In this document: positions 43,077-57,300 of the stretch, piece after piece
Position numbering within the stretch: position 1 is the first letter of the stretch
How the letters are laid out: each line of letters begins with the position of its first letter
Source of the DNA: Nilaparvata lugens
Taxonomy: Eukaryota; Arthropoda; Insecta; Hemiptera; Delphacidae
Assembly (NCBI RefSeq): GCF_014356525.2
Contig: NC_052508.1
Span: forward strand, 57,015,441 to 57,079,440
Length of the DNA: 64,000 bases
Direction: 5' to 3'
Notes under the pieces: model-generated
Database searches by the model: none
Seen by the model: the letters and a program-made list of their open reading frames with translations, nothing else
Told to the model about the DNA's origin: nothing
Translations under genes and position numbers: made by a program

Positions 43077-43356
43077 TTAGAACTCATCTTCGGCCAGGAA
43101 AAGTGCGAGGTCATTTTCTTCTAGAATATCTTCGATGTCCTGATTATTCTCAGTTTCCTCAACTTCTGCAATCGCCATGGCTGCTTGTTGTTGATTTCCG
43201 GAACTATTATTATTCTCCATGGACAGTAATTTCTGGCGCTTCTCTTCCATAAGTAGTTCGCGATGCTTGTGGATGTAGTCTGTTATATTAGGCAGGCCCA
43301 TGATCACGCATGCTGACAGGGCTGATCTGTAGATATTCATGTCAGTGGCTTCATAC
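43077..43356 (-). CDS. klhl10: klhl10 exon 10: end of Kelch 6, acidic C-terminal tail, stop
   Basis: Acceptor GATTGCAG. Reads YEATDMNIYRSALSACVIMG, LPNITDYIHKHRELLMEEKR, then a low-complexity Asn/Gln/Glu-rich tail ending EENDLALFLAEDEF and TAA. The first two blocks correspond to the KLHL10 C-terminus; the acidic extension is longer than in vertebrates. A 5.3-kb transposon-filled intron separates it from exon 9. Confidence 0.92.
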
Positions 43357-45292
43357 CTGCAATCATTCACAATATCAAGTGAAAATCATGGAACACTTTT
43401 AATATTCTTTCTAACACAACCAGAGAGTAAAGTATGTAAAATTCTAAGTTACAAATTAATAAAAACTATATAAAACTTGTAGTAACCTTGAAAATGTTAA
43501 CTATGAAAAATTTAAAATGCTTTAATAAGATGATACTACAAGTTTTATATTGTTTTTATTAACTTCACTTATATAGACTACTTTATTCAAATTAATAAAA
43601 CTTTTAGTACCCTTTTATTAAAGAATTTCAAAGTTTTTAAACTTTAGACTACATGTTTTATATTGTTTTTATTAATTTGAATAAAGTAGCCTATATGAGT
43701 GAAGTTAATAAAAACAATATAAAACTTGTAGTATCATTTTATTAAAGCATTTTAAAGTTTTCATAGTTAACATTTTCAAGGTTACTACAAGTTTTATATT
43801 GTTTTTATTAATTTGAATAAAGTAGCCCATATAAGTGAAGTGATTCTAAGTTACACTCTATACTCTCTGAACACAACATGTTGCAGTAAACACTGCAATT
43901 ATTTTTTCAGCAATACAGTTACAGTTCATTCAAAGTCAATGAATGACATTACATGATGGCTTCCAACTTAATCTGTGAAAGCTAATAGCAGAATCAATAA
44001 TTTGAATGAAATTGTACAAAAATACTACCACCCACATACACAAACACAACCTCAATAATTACTGAGAAATAATTCTTATATTGGCTTTTTTCAAAGTGAG
44101 ATTCAGTTTCAACTGTCAGCATTAAATTGAAAAAAATCATTGTTCCCAGTTTAACAAATGTTGACAGTAGGAAATCGAATTTCAGAAGAACCTAAAATCA
44201 TCTTCTTCTTTCAATAAATACTTTACATTTTTATCAATTGAAAAACAGAGATAGATAAGAATGATTGAAATGAAATAGTATTATCAAGCACTGGATGTAA
44301 ATGAAAGTAGTATATTTTATTCAGTTTTTGAACTATTTTCGATGACACTACAGTCTAATTTTTGAATATTTATTAGAATATTATAATCGTGTCGTCGAAA
44401 ATAGTTCAAAAACGGACTGTTACTTGCAGTTAGTCATGGATAGTGGAATAGTTGAGTATATTTTATTATATGAAAGTATTTTTTCTCCACGTACTGCTAT
44501 GATGAGGTCCCCATCATCACGGGGCTATATCAGTTGTATTTTTCCCTCAGTAAAATTTTTGTCCGAGAATCAATGTTGAACCAAACGTTCCTCATGAAAA
44601 TAGAGATTGCTAGTTCCTCAAATAGTCGTCCCTCCAAAAATTCATTCAACCTCAAATAGTCTCTCAAATAATTCGTTCAGCTCAAATGACAAAACTATTC
44701 CCTAACCACATTATATAGTTAGAAGTCCAGTTCCAAAGAATCGACACCATGAATTGAACCTATGATTGTAAAAAGGGTATTAGTCCAATTTTTCGTCAAA
44801 ATGAGTTGTGGTAGCCATTTTGTTGTATTAGGTTGTATTATTTGTTGTATTGAACATCTGATTGTAAAAGGGTTAATAGTCCAATTTTTTGTCAAAATGA
44901 GTTGTGGTAGCCATTTTGTTGTATGAGGATAGACCTTTCGTTTAGATTAAAAAGGATATTAGTCCATAGAACCAATCGGAAGTTATAGCCATTCATTATT
45001 GGTGTCTAGTACGGGCCTACATAGAAATAGAAAATAGAGGCCTAATGCGCATGTCTACTTCTGCTATATACATATATTGTATACTAGCAGTTACCCGTGC
45101 TTCGCTACGGGGAACATGACAGAATAGGATTTTTTTATTGGACTGATATTGGTATTGGCTTCTGATGAATAAAAACTGTATGTTGTAAAAAAATTGACAT
45201 ATTATCTTTACTATAAGTCAAACAGGCTTTTCATTTGATAATTGAGTGAATGAGACAGCAATCGGACATCTGGTCGGAGGAAAAATATACAA

Positions 45293-45340
<48 letters not shown>

Positions 45341-48300
45341 TAATAATAATAATATAATAATAATAATATAATATAATAATAATAATAATAAATAATAATA
45401 ATAATAATAATAATATAATAATATAATATAATAATAATAAATAATAATAATAATAATACATTATATTTCCATTAATATACAAATAAGAAATCTAATCAAT
45501 AAAATTTACACAATATTCAATTACAATTTATGAAATTTTTTTACAAATATAAATAAATTTCATTTTTTCGGAAATTAACCTACTCAACTATGGAAAACCC
45601 ATGTTCTAGAGCAGGTGTAATAGTAATACATTAAGTTTAGAGTGGGGGTGCAAATAACCCCTGAGAAAGTGAGCTTACAAATATTGTTCGAAATTTATGT
45701 TTCCTATATTATGCCTTCCAGTTGTTTGATCCAGTTTTTAATGGCGCATTTAAATTTTCTTGAGTTTTCTATTATCTTGATGTGCACAGGAAGTAAATTG
45801 TGGTATTTTGGTGCTAGGTGGTTGAAGTAGTGTTGTTGGTATGTTGCCTTCCTAGCCACGTTCGTGATGAGAAGGCTTCTATTCCTTGTGTTATGACAGT
45901 GGTTTCTGTTTTGAAAGCTTTCTGGGTTTTTGTGTAGTCTGCAAATAATTCCTAGGGAGTAGAGTTGTCTTGCGTCCATCACACCAAACTCATTGTAGAG
46001 CTGGTCTGACGGATAACGAAGAAAGTGGCTTCTGCTTGATGATTTAGATTATTAGTTTTTGCACTTTTATAAGGGGGTCGAGGTGAACGTAGTTTGTTCC
46101 TCCCCATCCTACAATCTTATAGGTACGCAAAAACTGAACTAATAATGTGTTTGTCCATCAGTTCGCCGTGCAGCTCGCCATACAATATTTGGCTATCCAT
46201 CACAAGTGGAAAACATGCGAACATGAATACAGAAGTATGAGCCATTTTTTATTTGATTAAATTCATGTTTTGAACAATTCATTGTTACGAATGACAAATT
46301 GATAGGAGCTTATAAATATTTTCTAATTCAAATGAAATAACTTCTGGAAAAATAATGATTGGATAAATACCAATATTAAATTATTGTTGACCAAGAACTC
46401 AGTACATCGACAATTCATTCAACTAATTCGGTACTGATAAAATTATAATCATTTTTTTTTATTGATAATCAATTTCATCAACTAATCATAAACTGACTGA
46501 AAAAAGTACTTCAATTTCCATGAATTCAATTAATATAATTATATAAATCTAAAGTGTAGGTCATAGTTTATCTAAATTCACAAAGAGTTCGATTCTTGTT
46601 GGCAAGAAATCATTGTTATTTCACTAAAAGATAGGATAAAATGAATAGTTTCCCTTCCAGGGGGAGCTTTGACAACCCACAAGACTCATTTTTCATTAAA
46701 ATTAATATCGAAAAAGAGCATAGGACCTTATTTTTTTGTTCAGCTTGCCAAAATACCCCTCATTTCAATATTAAAATTTTCGACTGACTGTACAGTGAGT
46801 CAATCATTCCATCAAGGCTTGAATAATAATTTTGAAATTGTAATTAAATAAAAATGGCAGAAAATAATTATCATGTGAATATCAACACCTTTAATTAAAG
46901 ACATATTAACTGCATGCGTTTTCATATTGCCGATACAGCATTGATAAAACTGCAGACGTTTATTTAGCAGTCTCAAAAAACTGTTCTAGCTGAAAAATTG
47001 ATAATCCAAGCCACGTGTAGGCCTAAAGTTCAAAACTATGGTTTTCCTAAACATATGTTTTTGAGATAATTTCTTTGATGCAGCTGTTTCACATTCACCA
47101 TTATATTATACAGAGTTTATGAAAATTAAAATATTTATTGATTACCAAAACAATACTATTATTATATTAATCATAATAATTGATTATCAAAACAATACTT
47201 TTATTATATTAGTAATAATAATATTATTAAACATATTTATCAGTTATCAGAACAATATTATTGAGGTTAAGTGGAATCAGGTAGAAAGCAATAGTAGAAC
47301 AGATGTTCTTTTTTGAATTTCTATCATATTATTTTGTTATTTACAATGACTACAACATATGTTAGAATATCACATGTCAATAAATAAATTATCCCTTACC
47401 ATGTTCATAACCTTACTTAATAGGATCCTTTTTCATCCTTTGAAATCCTTAGAGGCAAAATATCTAAAAATCCGTTCTTAGTGCGCGTCTAGCATGTTTG
47501 AAGAATATTTGTGCAAAGTTTCAAGTCTGTAGGACAATTAGTTTGAGCTGTAGTGTGATTTTACATAAACATTTTCGAAAAATGCCCTCTCCTGGACCCC
47601 CCTGTGCTCCTGATCGAAATTTTCCTGCATAGATCTATTTTTTTTTCGTAGCTGAACAAAAAAGTTCCTCACGACTTTGCTGTGCAATGAGCGGTTAAAA
47701 AGTACAAAATTTTGGGGGGGCCCCAGTTCCCTCAGGGGGGCAAATTTCTGAAAATCCTTTCTTAGTGGATGTTTTCAGGCTACCATAAACAATTGTGCAA
47801 AATTTCAAGTTTTTAGGCTCAGTAGTTTGGGCTGTGGTGTGATTTCAGTCTGTCGGGGCTTAGCCTTTTATAAGTATAGAGAAGATGAATAACAGCACAG
47901 TGACTTCTTTGATCTAGAAGCAGCCTCTGCCATCTAGCAGCAAGATTCAAAACTACGATCCCGTTCATCCATCTTCTAAATAGAGAGATAAGTTGCATAT
48001 TATTCTATTTAGAAGATGGACAGTTAGTATAGTACAGTTCTATATTATAGAAAACTCTGGACAAAAATATCGACAGTTAGACGCCTGTCAACTAATCTGT
48101 ATTTATCGATCTCGATGGAAGTTGCATGGTTTGCAAGCTCTGCCAAAATAGTTCAATTTATATTGAATTTACAAGGAACGTTTTTAAAGGAAAACAAATT
48201 AAGCGTATTGATTTTATTCATAAAGCTCAGATAGGTAGTAGCATAATATAATGTACATAATAGATATGATAACCCGGTATAATATATGATATAACATAAT

Positions 48301-51300
48301 ATAATATAGGTAGTAGCATAGATAAATAATGTACTAGTTAGTACTGTACTACAGGGTGCTATATATATAGTGTACTGTATATATGTACTATATATAGTGG
48401 ATCACTGGAGGTAGCTACAAGCTCAAGAATATTGAATGTAAAAGATGCCTATAGCATATTTGAATGGGGCAAAACATAATGCTCTACTATGTGAACCACC
48501 ATATCTAAACACATGCATTACATTCGACACTCTTTTCAATCTTGAAACTACCTTCGCTTCTCTACTATGATCTTATCTATAGAGAGAAAACAACATGAGT
48601 ACTTTCTTCAATCATACTCCGTGGTATGGAAGGGTACCATCCCTAATTTGAATAGTAATTTTAATTTAGATAGTAGGGTAAATTGTCGGCAACATACCAT
48701 TCACCAGCTTTTTCATCGAAACACTCAACGTGAAATATTGTTGTGACACCATTGAAGCCTCCTATAGCAAAAATCATGTCATCTATGACCTCAATAGCAA
48801 AATTACTGCGAGGATTGTACATGTCTGGGATTGGATACCATGTGTAGGTCTCTGTATTGTACTTTTCACCACTACTCATTCTGCTAATACCATTGAATCC
48901 GCCTGGAATCATAGTGTCAGCGATTTGTCAGTGATGACGTAAGTACACAATTGTATAATATTACTTCAAACAAGATAAAGATTACAATTTCCAAAATAGA
49001 GATGAGATGCAATGAAGACGCTTTCGAATAGATTAATGAAGATCAACGATTTTTGGAACTTGAATATTTATTTTAATGCAAGCAAAAGTCTGATTTCATC
49101 ACTGCTCATTCTCCTAATACCATTGAATCCGCCTGGAATAATAATATATGTCAGGAATTTGAGAGTGACGATATTGTAGATAGGTACAATTATACAACTT
49201 CAAATTATCAAGATGAACATTTTAATTTCTAAAATATTGAGGAGAATGAAGACGCGAATGAATTAATGAAGATCAAAGATTTTCTTGGAACTTGAATTTT
49301 TATTCCAATGCAAGCAAAAGTCTAATTTTTCAATGGTTCGAATTCTGTCAATAATGGATTGGTCTAGATCAGAATAAAATGAATATAAAAACTGTACCTC
49401 GACAATTTAATAATATATTTATTGAAACGTTTCAAAATATTTGTTTAATAGACTTATAGAGACCAATCGAAGAATCTAAATTTCTTCAATTTATAACTTA
49501 TGGAATGTTTTTAAACTTACCAATGACGTAGAGTGCATTATGATATGCTATGCAGGAGACTCCACTTCGACGCGATCTCATTGGAGTGATCATCGTCCAC
49601 TGATTGAGCTCCGGATCGTAAACCTCAGCAGAACTCAGACACTCTTGTCCATTGAATCCGCCCGTTATGAAAATTTTACCTGTCATTGGTCATTAGTTTG
49701 GTGATACATCTGAACATCATTTCACAATAATTCATAGGACTCATCACAAACACGCAATGAACAGTAAATAATTGAATAAGTTAATGTTCCTGGATTGTGA
49801 GTTTTTAATAATTTCATTTAAGGTAATAGGAACGGGTTAGGCAGCTTTGCAGCTTCATAGATGCAGCATTTATGCTTTTCAAATTGATTTTTTCTTCATA
49901 AAGTGTACATTTCACAATACATTGTCACAATACATAGTGGAAATTACTCCTCTAATATGAAACAAGTCCGTGTTTAGAGGAGGAGTCAATACAACAATAG
50001 TTACAATACAAGAAATAAGAAGTTGACTTTCTACAGCTGTAGTTCAAAAGCATAAGCTATTCAAACATTTATTCACATCCAATAATATTAACACATAAAA
50101 CAACTGTAAGAAATGTGATCTCAGATTCTCAGCCAATAATAATAGAAATAGATTCAATGAACAAAAACTGATTGCTTCCATTTTTTTGTCATAGTTCTGG
50201 AAACATTACCAATGTACTCAATGCACTCATTAACACATCTGAGAACAATAATTTTTACAATATATAATAATTATTATTAACATAAATAGAAGAATAACAA
50301 TATCATTTTTCATAACAGATGAGTCTATACTTATCTAGGGTCAATACTAAACTGCATTCAAAAGCAATGCCAATTCTGAGTTAATATCTGTAGAAAAAAT
50401 TAATTTTTTGAGCTCCAGCTTGAAAAAAAAACTTTTTTCTATAAATATTAACCCAGAATTGCTTTTGAATGTAGTTCAGTATTGACTCCGAGAATCCTTT
50501 TTTCCACAAACCTTACTCTTTAGAATTGGCATTGCTTTTGAATGTAGTTTAGTATTGAGCCTAAATAAGTATAGACTCATCTGTTATGAAAATTGATATT
50601 GTTATTTTTCTGTTCATGTTAGTAATTTTATATATTGTAGAAATTATTGTTTTCAAATGTGTAAATAAGTGCATTGAGTACATCAAATTTTTGCAGCCTA
50701 TGTAGTTCCAATGGCAGAATATCTATCAAAACCATGTCGAAATAATAATTAATAGGAAGAGGAAATGCAGCTTCACACTAATGAGTTCAGGCTACACTAT
50801 ATGGTGTGGTTCAAGAAAACACTATTATAAAATCATTGAAAAATAAATGATAAGAATAAATTTTCAACCAAATGAAATAAGTAAAGCCAGTAATTTAAAA
50901 TAATTTTGTTTATCAATTTGCAATCTAATTTCTAATTCTATTGTTACTGCCAACATAATTTTCTAAATAGAATTCTTGATGAAAATTATTTTTGGTAGGA
51001 TAACATCAGTACTGGTAGCTTATTATCATATTGAATCATAAAATTGCTAATGGGAAAAGTCAATAACGCTAGTCTAGTGAAGATAAGTTCAGTCCTTCCT
51101 CCAGATCTGAAGTGAAAGTTGAACATTTTCCTTTGGTGGATTTTTTCCTATAAAATTGAGAAATGTTGAATACTGGGTGAGATAAAACCGCATAATTTTT
51201 AATGATGTATTTCCTGTATTCATGAGTGTGTTAGGGCTGTTATGCCTGTTGCACTCCTAGATTTTTGTAAGAATAAATAAATAAATTTATCAATTTTTGT

Positions 51301-54300
51301 ACGGTACTTACCATTCAAAGCAGCAGCACTTGCGTCACTTCTCTGCATGTTCATTGGTGCTATCTGTGTCCACTGGTTCGCTTTATAATCGTACTTTTCC
51401 ACCGAGTTTTGCCTGTTATGGCCGTCAAATCCACCCATGGCATAGATTACATCTTTATCGACAGCAACACTAACATAGCACCTTGCAAAAGTGAAAACCA
51501 GAAATGTAAGAGTGAGAAATCAAATTAAGTTTGAAATGATTAGTAGGAGGTAGCAAGAAATTGATGTATTAAGATATAAAATAACGCATTTACAAATATT
51601 TTATCTGAAAAACTATGAGATAACATGGGGATGGTAAATATCCATATTTTTGTGTTTGTGTTTATTTGTATTATTTTTTATAACCACACATAAACATAAA
51701 ATATTCTCCCTCCACCGCTATAATTATAAAGATAGAATCAGATCTACTTGCATTTGAATTTCAATGACTTGAATTAATCAGTTCCTCTTATCTATCCAAT
51801 GATAAAAAGATAATATATTCCAATCAAAGACTAGTCCCTACATCCGAAGCATTACCTAATCAATCTATAGTGAACTCGTTAGTTACTGTGTAACTGTCAT
51901 AAGTAGCACATGATTAAATTTTTCAATAATTTGATAAATATGTAACCTAGTCTCTATCATTCGAAGTAGTTTTAGAAAATTGGTTTAGTGAATTCATGTT
52001 AAAATGTTAAATATTGATTCATACATCAGATAATAGAGTTTGCTCCTTTTCACTTGAAAATTCACGTTTCTCAGTGAATGATATTGAGAATAACTAATGT
52101 CATATTAAATTTATAAGCTGATATTATAGTCTATTCAATTCATTATGAATTAAGAATTGTTTTGTGTATTGTCAGTTCAATCATTAATTATCTCTATTTA
52201 CCTGCTAGCATACATCGGTGCAATTTCTTTCCATTCCTTCGTCACTGCATCAAAACAGCGACAAGTATTGAAATAGCTCACACCGTCGAAGCCACCGATC
52301 ACATAGATTTTGTAGCCAATCACAGCAGTGCCATGGTATGCTCTTGGTCCCGTCGAAGCCACCGATCACATAGATTTTGTAGCCAATCACAGCAGTGCCA
52401 TGGTATGCTCTTGGTCCCGCTGAGTCTACTTCTTCAACCTATTGACAAATATGTGTCAATTAAATGCATAGAGGTAAAAAGGCCTTCGATGAGCAGGTGA
52501 TCATTGAACACTATTCATTGAATTTACACTATTAACAGAGGTACTGTATTGTAAAATTACAATCAACTATATTTCTCCATATTGGGGAAAGAATAAAAGT
52601 TTACCAAAAGTTAATAAAAAAATATCACTGAAGATGATGCCTTAGTGCATTGAAACTTGAGTTTGGCTCAAATAAATTATGTGGAGCTGACAGTTTCGCT
52701 TCTATTTCACCTTACTATCAATTGAACAATATAAATTAATACTACTCTTTTACAAATTCCAATACATGGAAATCCTACCCACGAAATTGGAATATTCAAC
52801 TCTATAATGTAATTAGCTGCAATTCGACTTTTATTTGAGGAACGAATGATTCAGTTCAAAAATTTCACTTAACTTTATCCAACGGTCAGCTCTTGTGTCA
52901 TAAGTCTCAATAAAGTTAGTGGGACTTCCTCCAGACCAACCCCCGATTGCAAAAAGAATCTCATGAGGAACACGTGGCCGGGCTATTGCAGGGGTGGCAA
53001 CTTCTCCATGTTTCTGTGTTATCATTTCCAGATCATACAGAAATCTCAGTGTTTCAATTATCAGTGGCTTGCACATGGCATTTCCCACTACAAATGGGTG
53101 CTCTTTCACCTGCAATCAACATTATGAAATGCTTATATATTATAAAAAATATATAACATATGAAAACACAACAAAATGCTAACATTATAAAAATGTAACA
53201 TAATATCAGAACATAGTGCCTAAATGTGGGGAATACACTATTCTTGAAGTTGTGTTTCAGCTATTTATTATATCATAAAAAATATATAAGATATGACGAA
53301 GAAACAACAAAATGCTTACATCTTATAATAAAAATGTAACATAATATCGGAACATAGTGCCTAAATGTAGGGAATTCAGGTAATATTCTTGAAGTTGTGT
53401 TTTAGCTATTTATTATCCTGATCCATACAACGAATTGATCACATTATGAGACCATTAGCTTAGATAGGCTATTTATATTGATTGGAGACAATGAACAATA
53501 ATAATTAGAATTAATTTATCAGCTGCAGAATCATCGAGTTAGAATAATAAGTTGACAATGTTCACATTGAAATTCCAGTGGAATTAGAATATTTTAATAT
53601 ATTCAAATTTACTCTTTGTAGTGTTTAGAGTGTACAGTTTGGACTTGAATTTTTCAAATTGTAAGGATATCTTAGTGGTTTATTCGAAAAAATAGAAAAA
53701 TGAGTGAAAATTGTGAAAATAGCCACAAGACTATTTTCTTAGACAAGACTTGTCTACTTAAAATACTAAGTAGATAAATTATTACTAGTTACTAGATAAT
53801 AAGTAAGTCACCCATTCTTTCCATTTTCACTCCTCTTCACCCTTTATTGATTGATGCATACAATAAGTACATCATCAAAATGATAGAAAAAATAAAGTAA
53901 CCTTGTGCTATTCCTCTCCCAAATTTAGATAAGTTTACACATAGTCCGAAATAGGTTAAGTCTTGTTACTGTTCACTTTACAAAATTACCAGTCCTTAAT
54001 TAATTCAACAAAGTAAATTTTTCAATTCAGATGCTTCAAAACCAAACATTGAAGAAATATTTCACATTATTATCACTAAAATAGAAAATATTCACATATT
54101 AAAGAATAATATTCTCCATTTCTTATTTTTATACCCTCTACTAGCCTAATAAATGGGAAACCATAGTCGGCTAGGTATTTTTCCTCCTTTCTTTTCAGCA
54201 CACCCCACCATAGAGCCTGTTTTTAGAATTTTGTATTTTGATTGTGTTGTTTTGAATTTTAATTTCTTCTATGTATCTTGTTTTGAATTTAACACAATTA

Positions 54301-57300
54301 TTGATTAATTAGATAGTAGATAACTTACTTTTTCAAGGAAATAAGTGGTCTCCAGCAGACCAAGTCTTATACTACGCATGAAGTCAACAGCAAAAAATTT
54401 TCTGTTGTGCTCGTCATGCATCATCCACTTGAGGGCACACTCCCAAACTATTTCCTCGGATTTGACGTTCAGTTCATCGGAGCCAATTATCTTGCACAGC
54501 TCTTCCACCTCCATGTGAACTATCTCTTCGCTGACTCCAGCAATTGTTACAAAGTCACGCAGAATGTATCTCAGCACTTCATCTTCAAGATCGTAGCAGA
54601 AGTGATCTCTGAGAAATATAAATGCATATTATACACTTTTAAAATAAAATGAGAAATATTTATTTTCATTTATTCCTACAGGGCTAAATGATACTGTACT
54701 TTTTCATAGAACTACTACATCATTTTTTATTATTTGCTGTGTTTTAATTTTCTGTACTGGATATTTTTCAGAGACTAAGTTTAAAGACTTTTTATTTCTT
54801 TCAATATTTGTATGAAATATTGCATTTACAATATTATTTACTTGTATTATGTGTTAAGAGAGCAAATATGGGATATTATCCTTGTGCTCTCATATGTATC
54901 TCAAATGAATAAATAGTAGTTATTTTTATAACCGGTTTTAGCCATTATCAGGTGTCATAAATATATCCTACTAGCTTACCCGGCGAACTTCGTACCGCCA
55001 AAAAGTCAATGTATCTCATGTCACACTTGACTTTATTTGGTGAATCATGAAATTTATCTGACAATCAATATTTTCATTTACATCTCAATACGGACTTCTA
55101 TGTGCTTAAAACTACCGTTTTAATACCAGTTGACAATTTTATCACAGAGTGACGTGTTTATTACAGCTGGTAAGTTTAGATGCTAAATCATTCTATCACA
55201 ACATGATCTATCTTGAATCATGATGATCTTCCCGTTCTACGTTACCCGCTCGGCCGACAATTTCGAAAACATAGGTCTGTAAAATGGATTAATATATAAT
55301 TATTATTAACCCCTGTATTAAAATTTCTGGTCAGAAACCATCCCCAATATTCACACAACATATAGTATTCCCAAAGTTTCATGCCGTTCTGTCAAGTACT
55401 TTTCGAGTCTATAGGGGACAAACAAACTAACACACAAACAGACATTCATTTGTATATAATTATATAGATATCAAGTGTAATAAAAATAAAAACAATTTTG
55501 AAACATCAATTGCTATCAATTAAAGGTTTACAAGTTAACCACCATTATCTTACCGTGCAAACTTTAAAATACCCATGCAGTTTTTGGGATTAATGTGCTT
55601 CTTCAGAAATTGACAACATAGATGAATGATTCCGAGAAGGCCAAGAAAGTCAGCTGTTACGAGGAGTGTCCCAACGTTTTCACTTGTTATCCTCAAACGT
55701 CTCAAATAAACATATTCTAGAATCAATTTCATTGTATTTGAATCCACTCCTGGAAGTTCGATTTTTGTTCTATCCTTACCATTCAAGGTTGTTGTGAATA
55801 GGGTTCTGGAATATGCAATATGAATATCAATACTTGAAATAAGAATAATAAGATAAGAATAGAGTTGCTATGAATTTTTAATTTCAATTTATTGGGAGAA
55901 AAGATCGATACAATGTACGGTAGTACATCAGAGTGGATGCGACAGGAACACTGCCCAAAACCGCACTCCACACAAAATAAAAAGAAGAAAAAAATATAAC
56001 GTATACATAGATTGAAACAAGCTTCAGAATTACATGATAAATCTTAAAATAAAATACATTATTTATTACAATCATTATTCATACCATTATATTTGTACCG
56101 TACAATATAAATAAGTTGGATTAAAATAAGAAAAATTTAACAGCAACATCTTAAAGAGTCATAATATTCCAGGTCCGTGCCGGTATGCAGATACTCGGTT
56201 TAAACGGAGAAATTTCAGTTGTTCATTTAAACCCCATATGAGGGGGTCAGAATACAAGGGGTCCAAGTGACATTTTTCATTTTTTATGTGTAGCTAGACA
56301 ATAGAGTTTTGTTTGGTGAACAAGGGGTACAAGTTATACTTCTTATCACTATTTAGCTGATAATTGAGAAAGGAGAGCAATTTGAGACATGAAACTGTAC
56401 ATTTGATTTGGTAAAAGTATATTGAATGGTTTTAGGAATAGGTGAATATAATTTCTATATTCATTTCATGAATGAAAAGTTAATTAATGTAAATAAACTT
56501 TAGGCTCAATTTTCTCGAAACTGACAATATGTCACTTGGACCCCTTGTATTATAACCCCTTCATATGAAACACATTATGATAAATGCAATCATATCTACA
56601 AGTAAACCACGTTTTAGCGTTGAACGTAGTGTTAGCGTATGGCCTTTAGATATACAATAAATAAGAAAATAATTAACTAGAGCTCATTCTTAAGATACAG
56701 TGTAAGAAAGTTGTAATAAGAATAACAAGTTACCACAACTCCTTATAAGTAACGATGATTTGAAGATCATTAAAGAACATTGAAAAAATATTTAGTTGAT
56801 GGAGTATTTTATGGTGTACAAGAGTTCCTTTCAAACCAACACTAGGTTTGATTTACTTAGAATCGAATTATGTAACTTAGTGTTGATTATGAATAAACTT
56901 CACTTCATTGATTAATAACTGTTGTAGCTATGGTGAAAGTGGTATTTTCGAGCTCAAAATTTAAGTGATTTTATTCTATATTTTGTGAATATTTGAAGTT
57001 TGGTTTTTGTTTTAACGGAAGTTTCATTATCAATTTATCTAAATTTGAAACTCTTTGTTTTATTCTGATTCATAGTTTCAGATTGAAGATTTGGTGTTGA
57101 AATTGAAGTGAACATAACCTACATAATATTTGGACGATTTGTGACAAAATCAGGAAATTGAAGAAGTTTTGGGCAATAGCCTGTTTTTTCTTTTCCGACT
57201 ATTGTATTGTTCGCTCTATCTAATAAATAAATAAATAAACTCTAAAATCTAAAATGAGTGTATTTCGACAGAGTGAATTCTTTTCCATTCTCATTAATGG

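Larger units (their letters stand above)
45085..47882. mobile_element. Compound transposon region in klhl10 intron 9
   Basis: Opens with ACTAGCAGTTACCCGTGCTT and closes with GGGGCTTAGCCTTTTATAAG then TATAGAG, boundaries like those of a dispersed insect repeat class; a smaller relative starts at 54.97 kb. Inside are a microsatellite, a decayed LINE on the minus strand and unidentified AT-rich DNA (46.2-47.4 kb). 47440-47880 carries two related segments (TTCTTAGTG, TTTCAAGT, AGTTTGnGCTGTnGTGTGAT). Confidence 0.5.

Noticed and set aside
45231..45482. Tyr/Leu/Ile-rich 83-residue ORF
   Set aside because: Pure translation of the AAT microsatellite.
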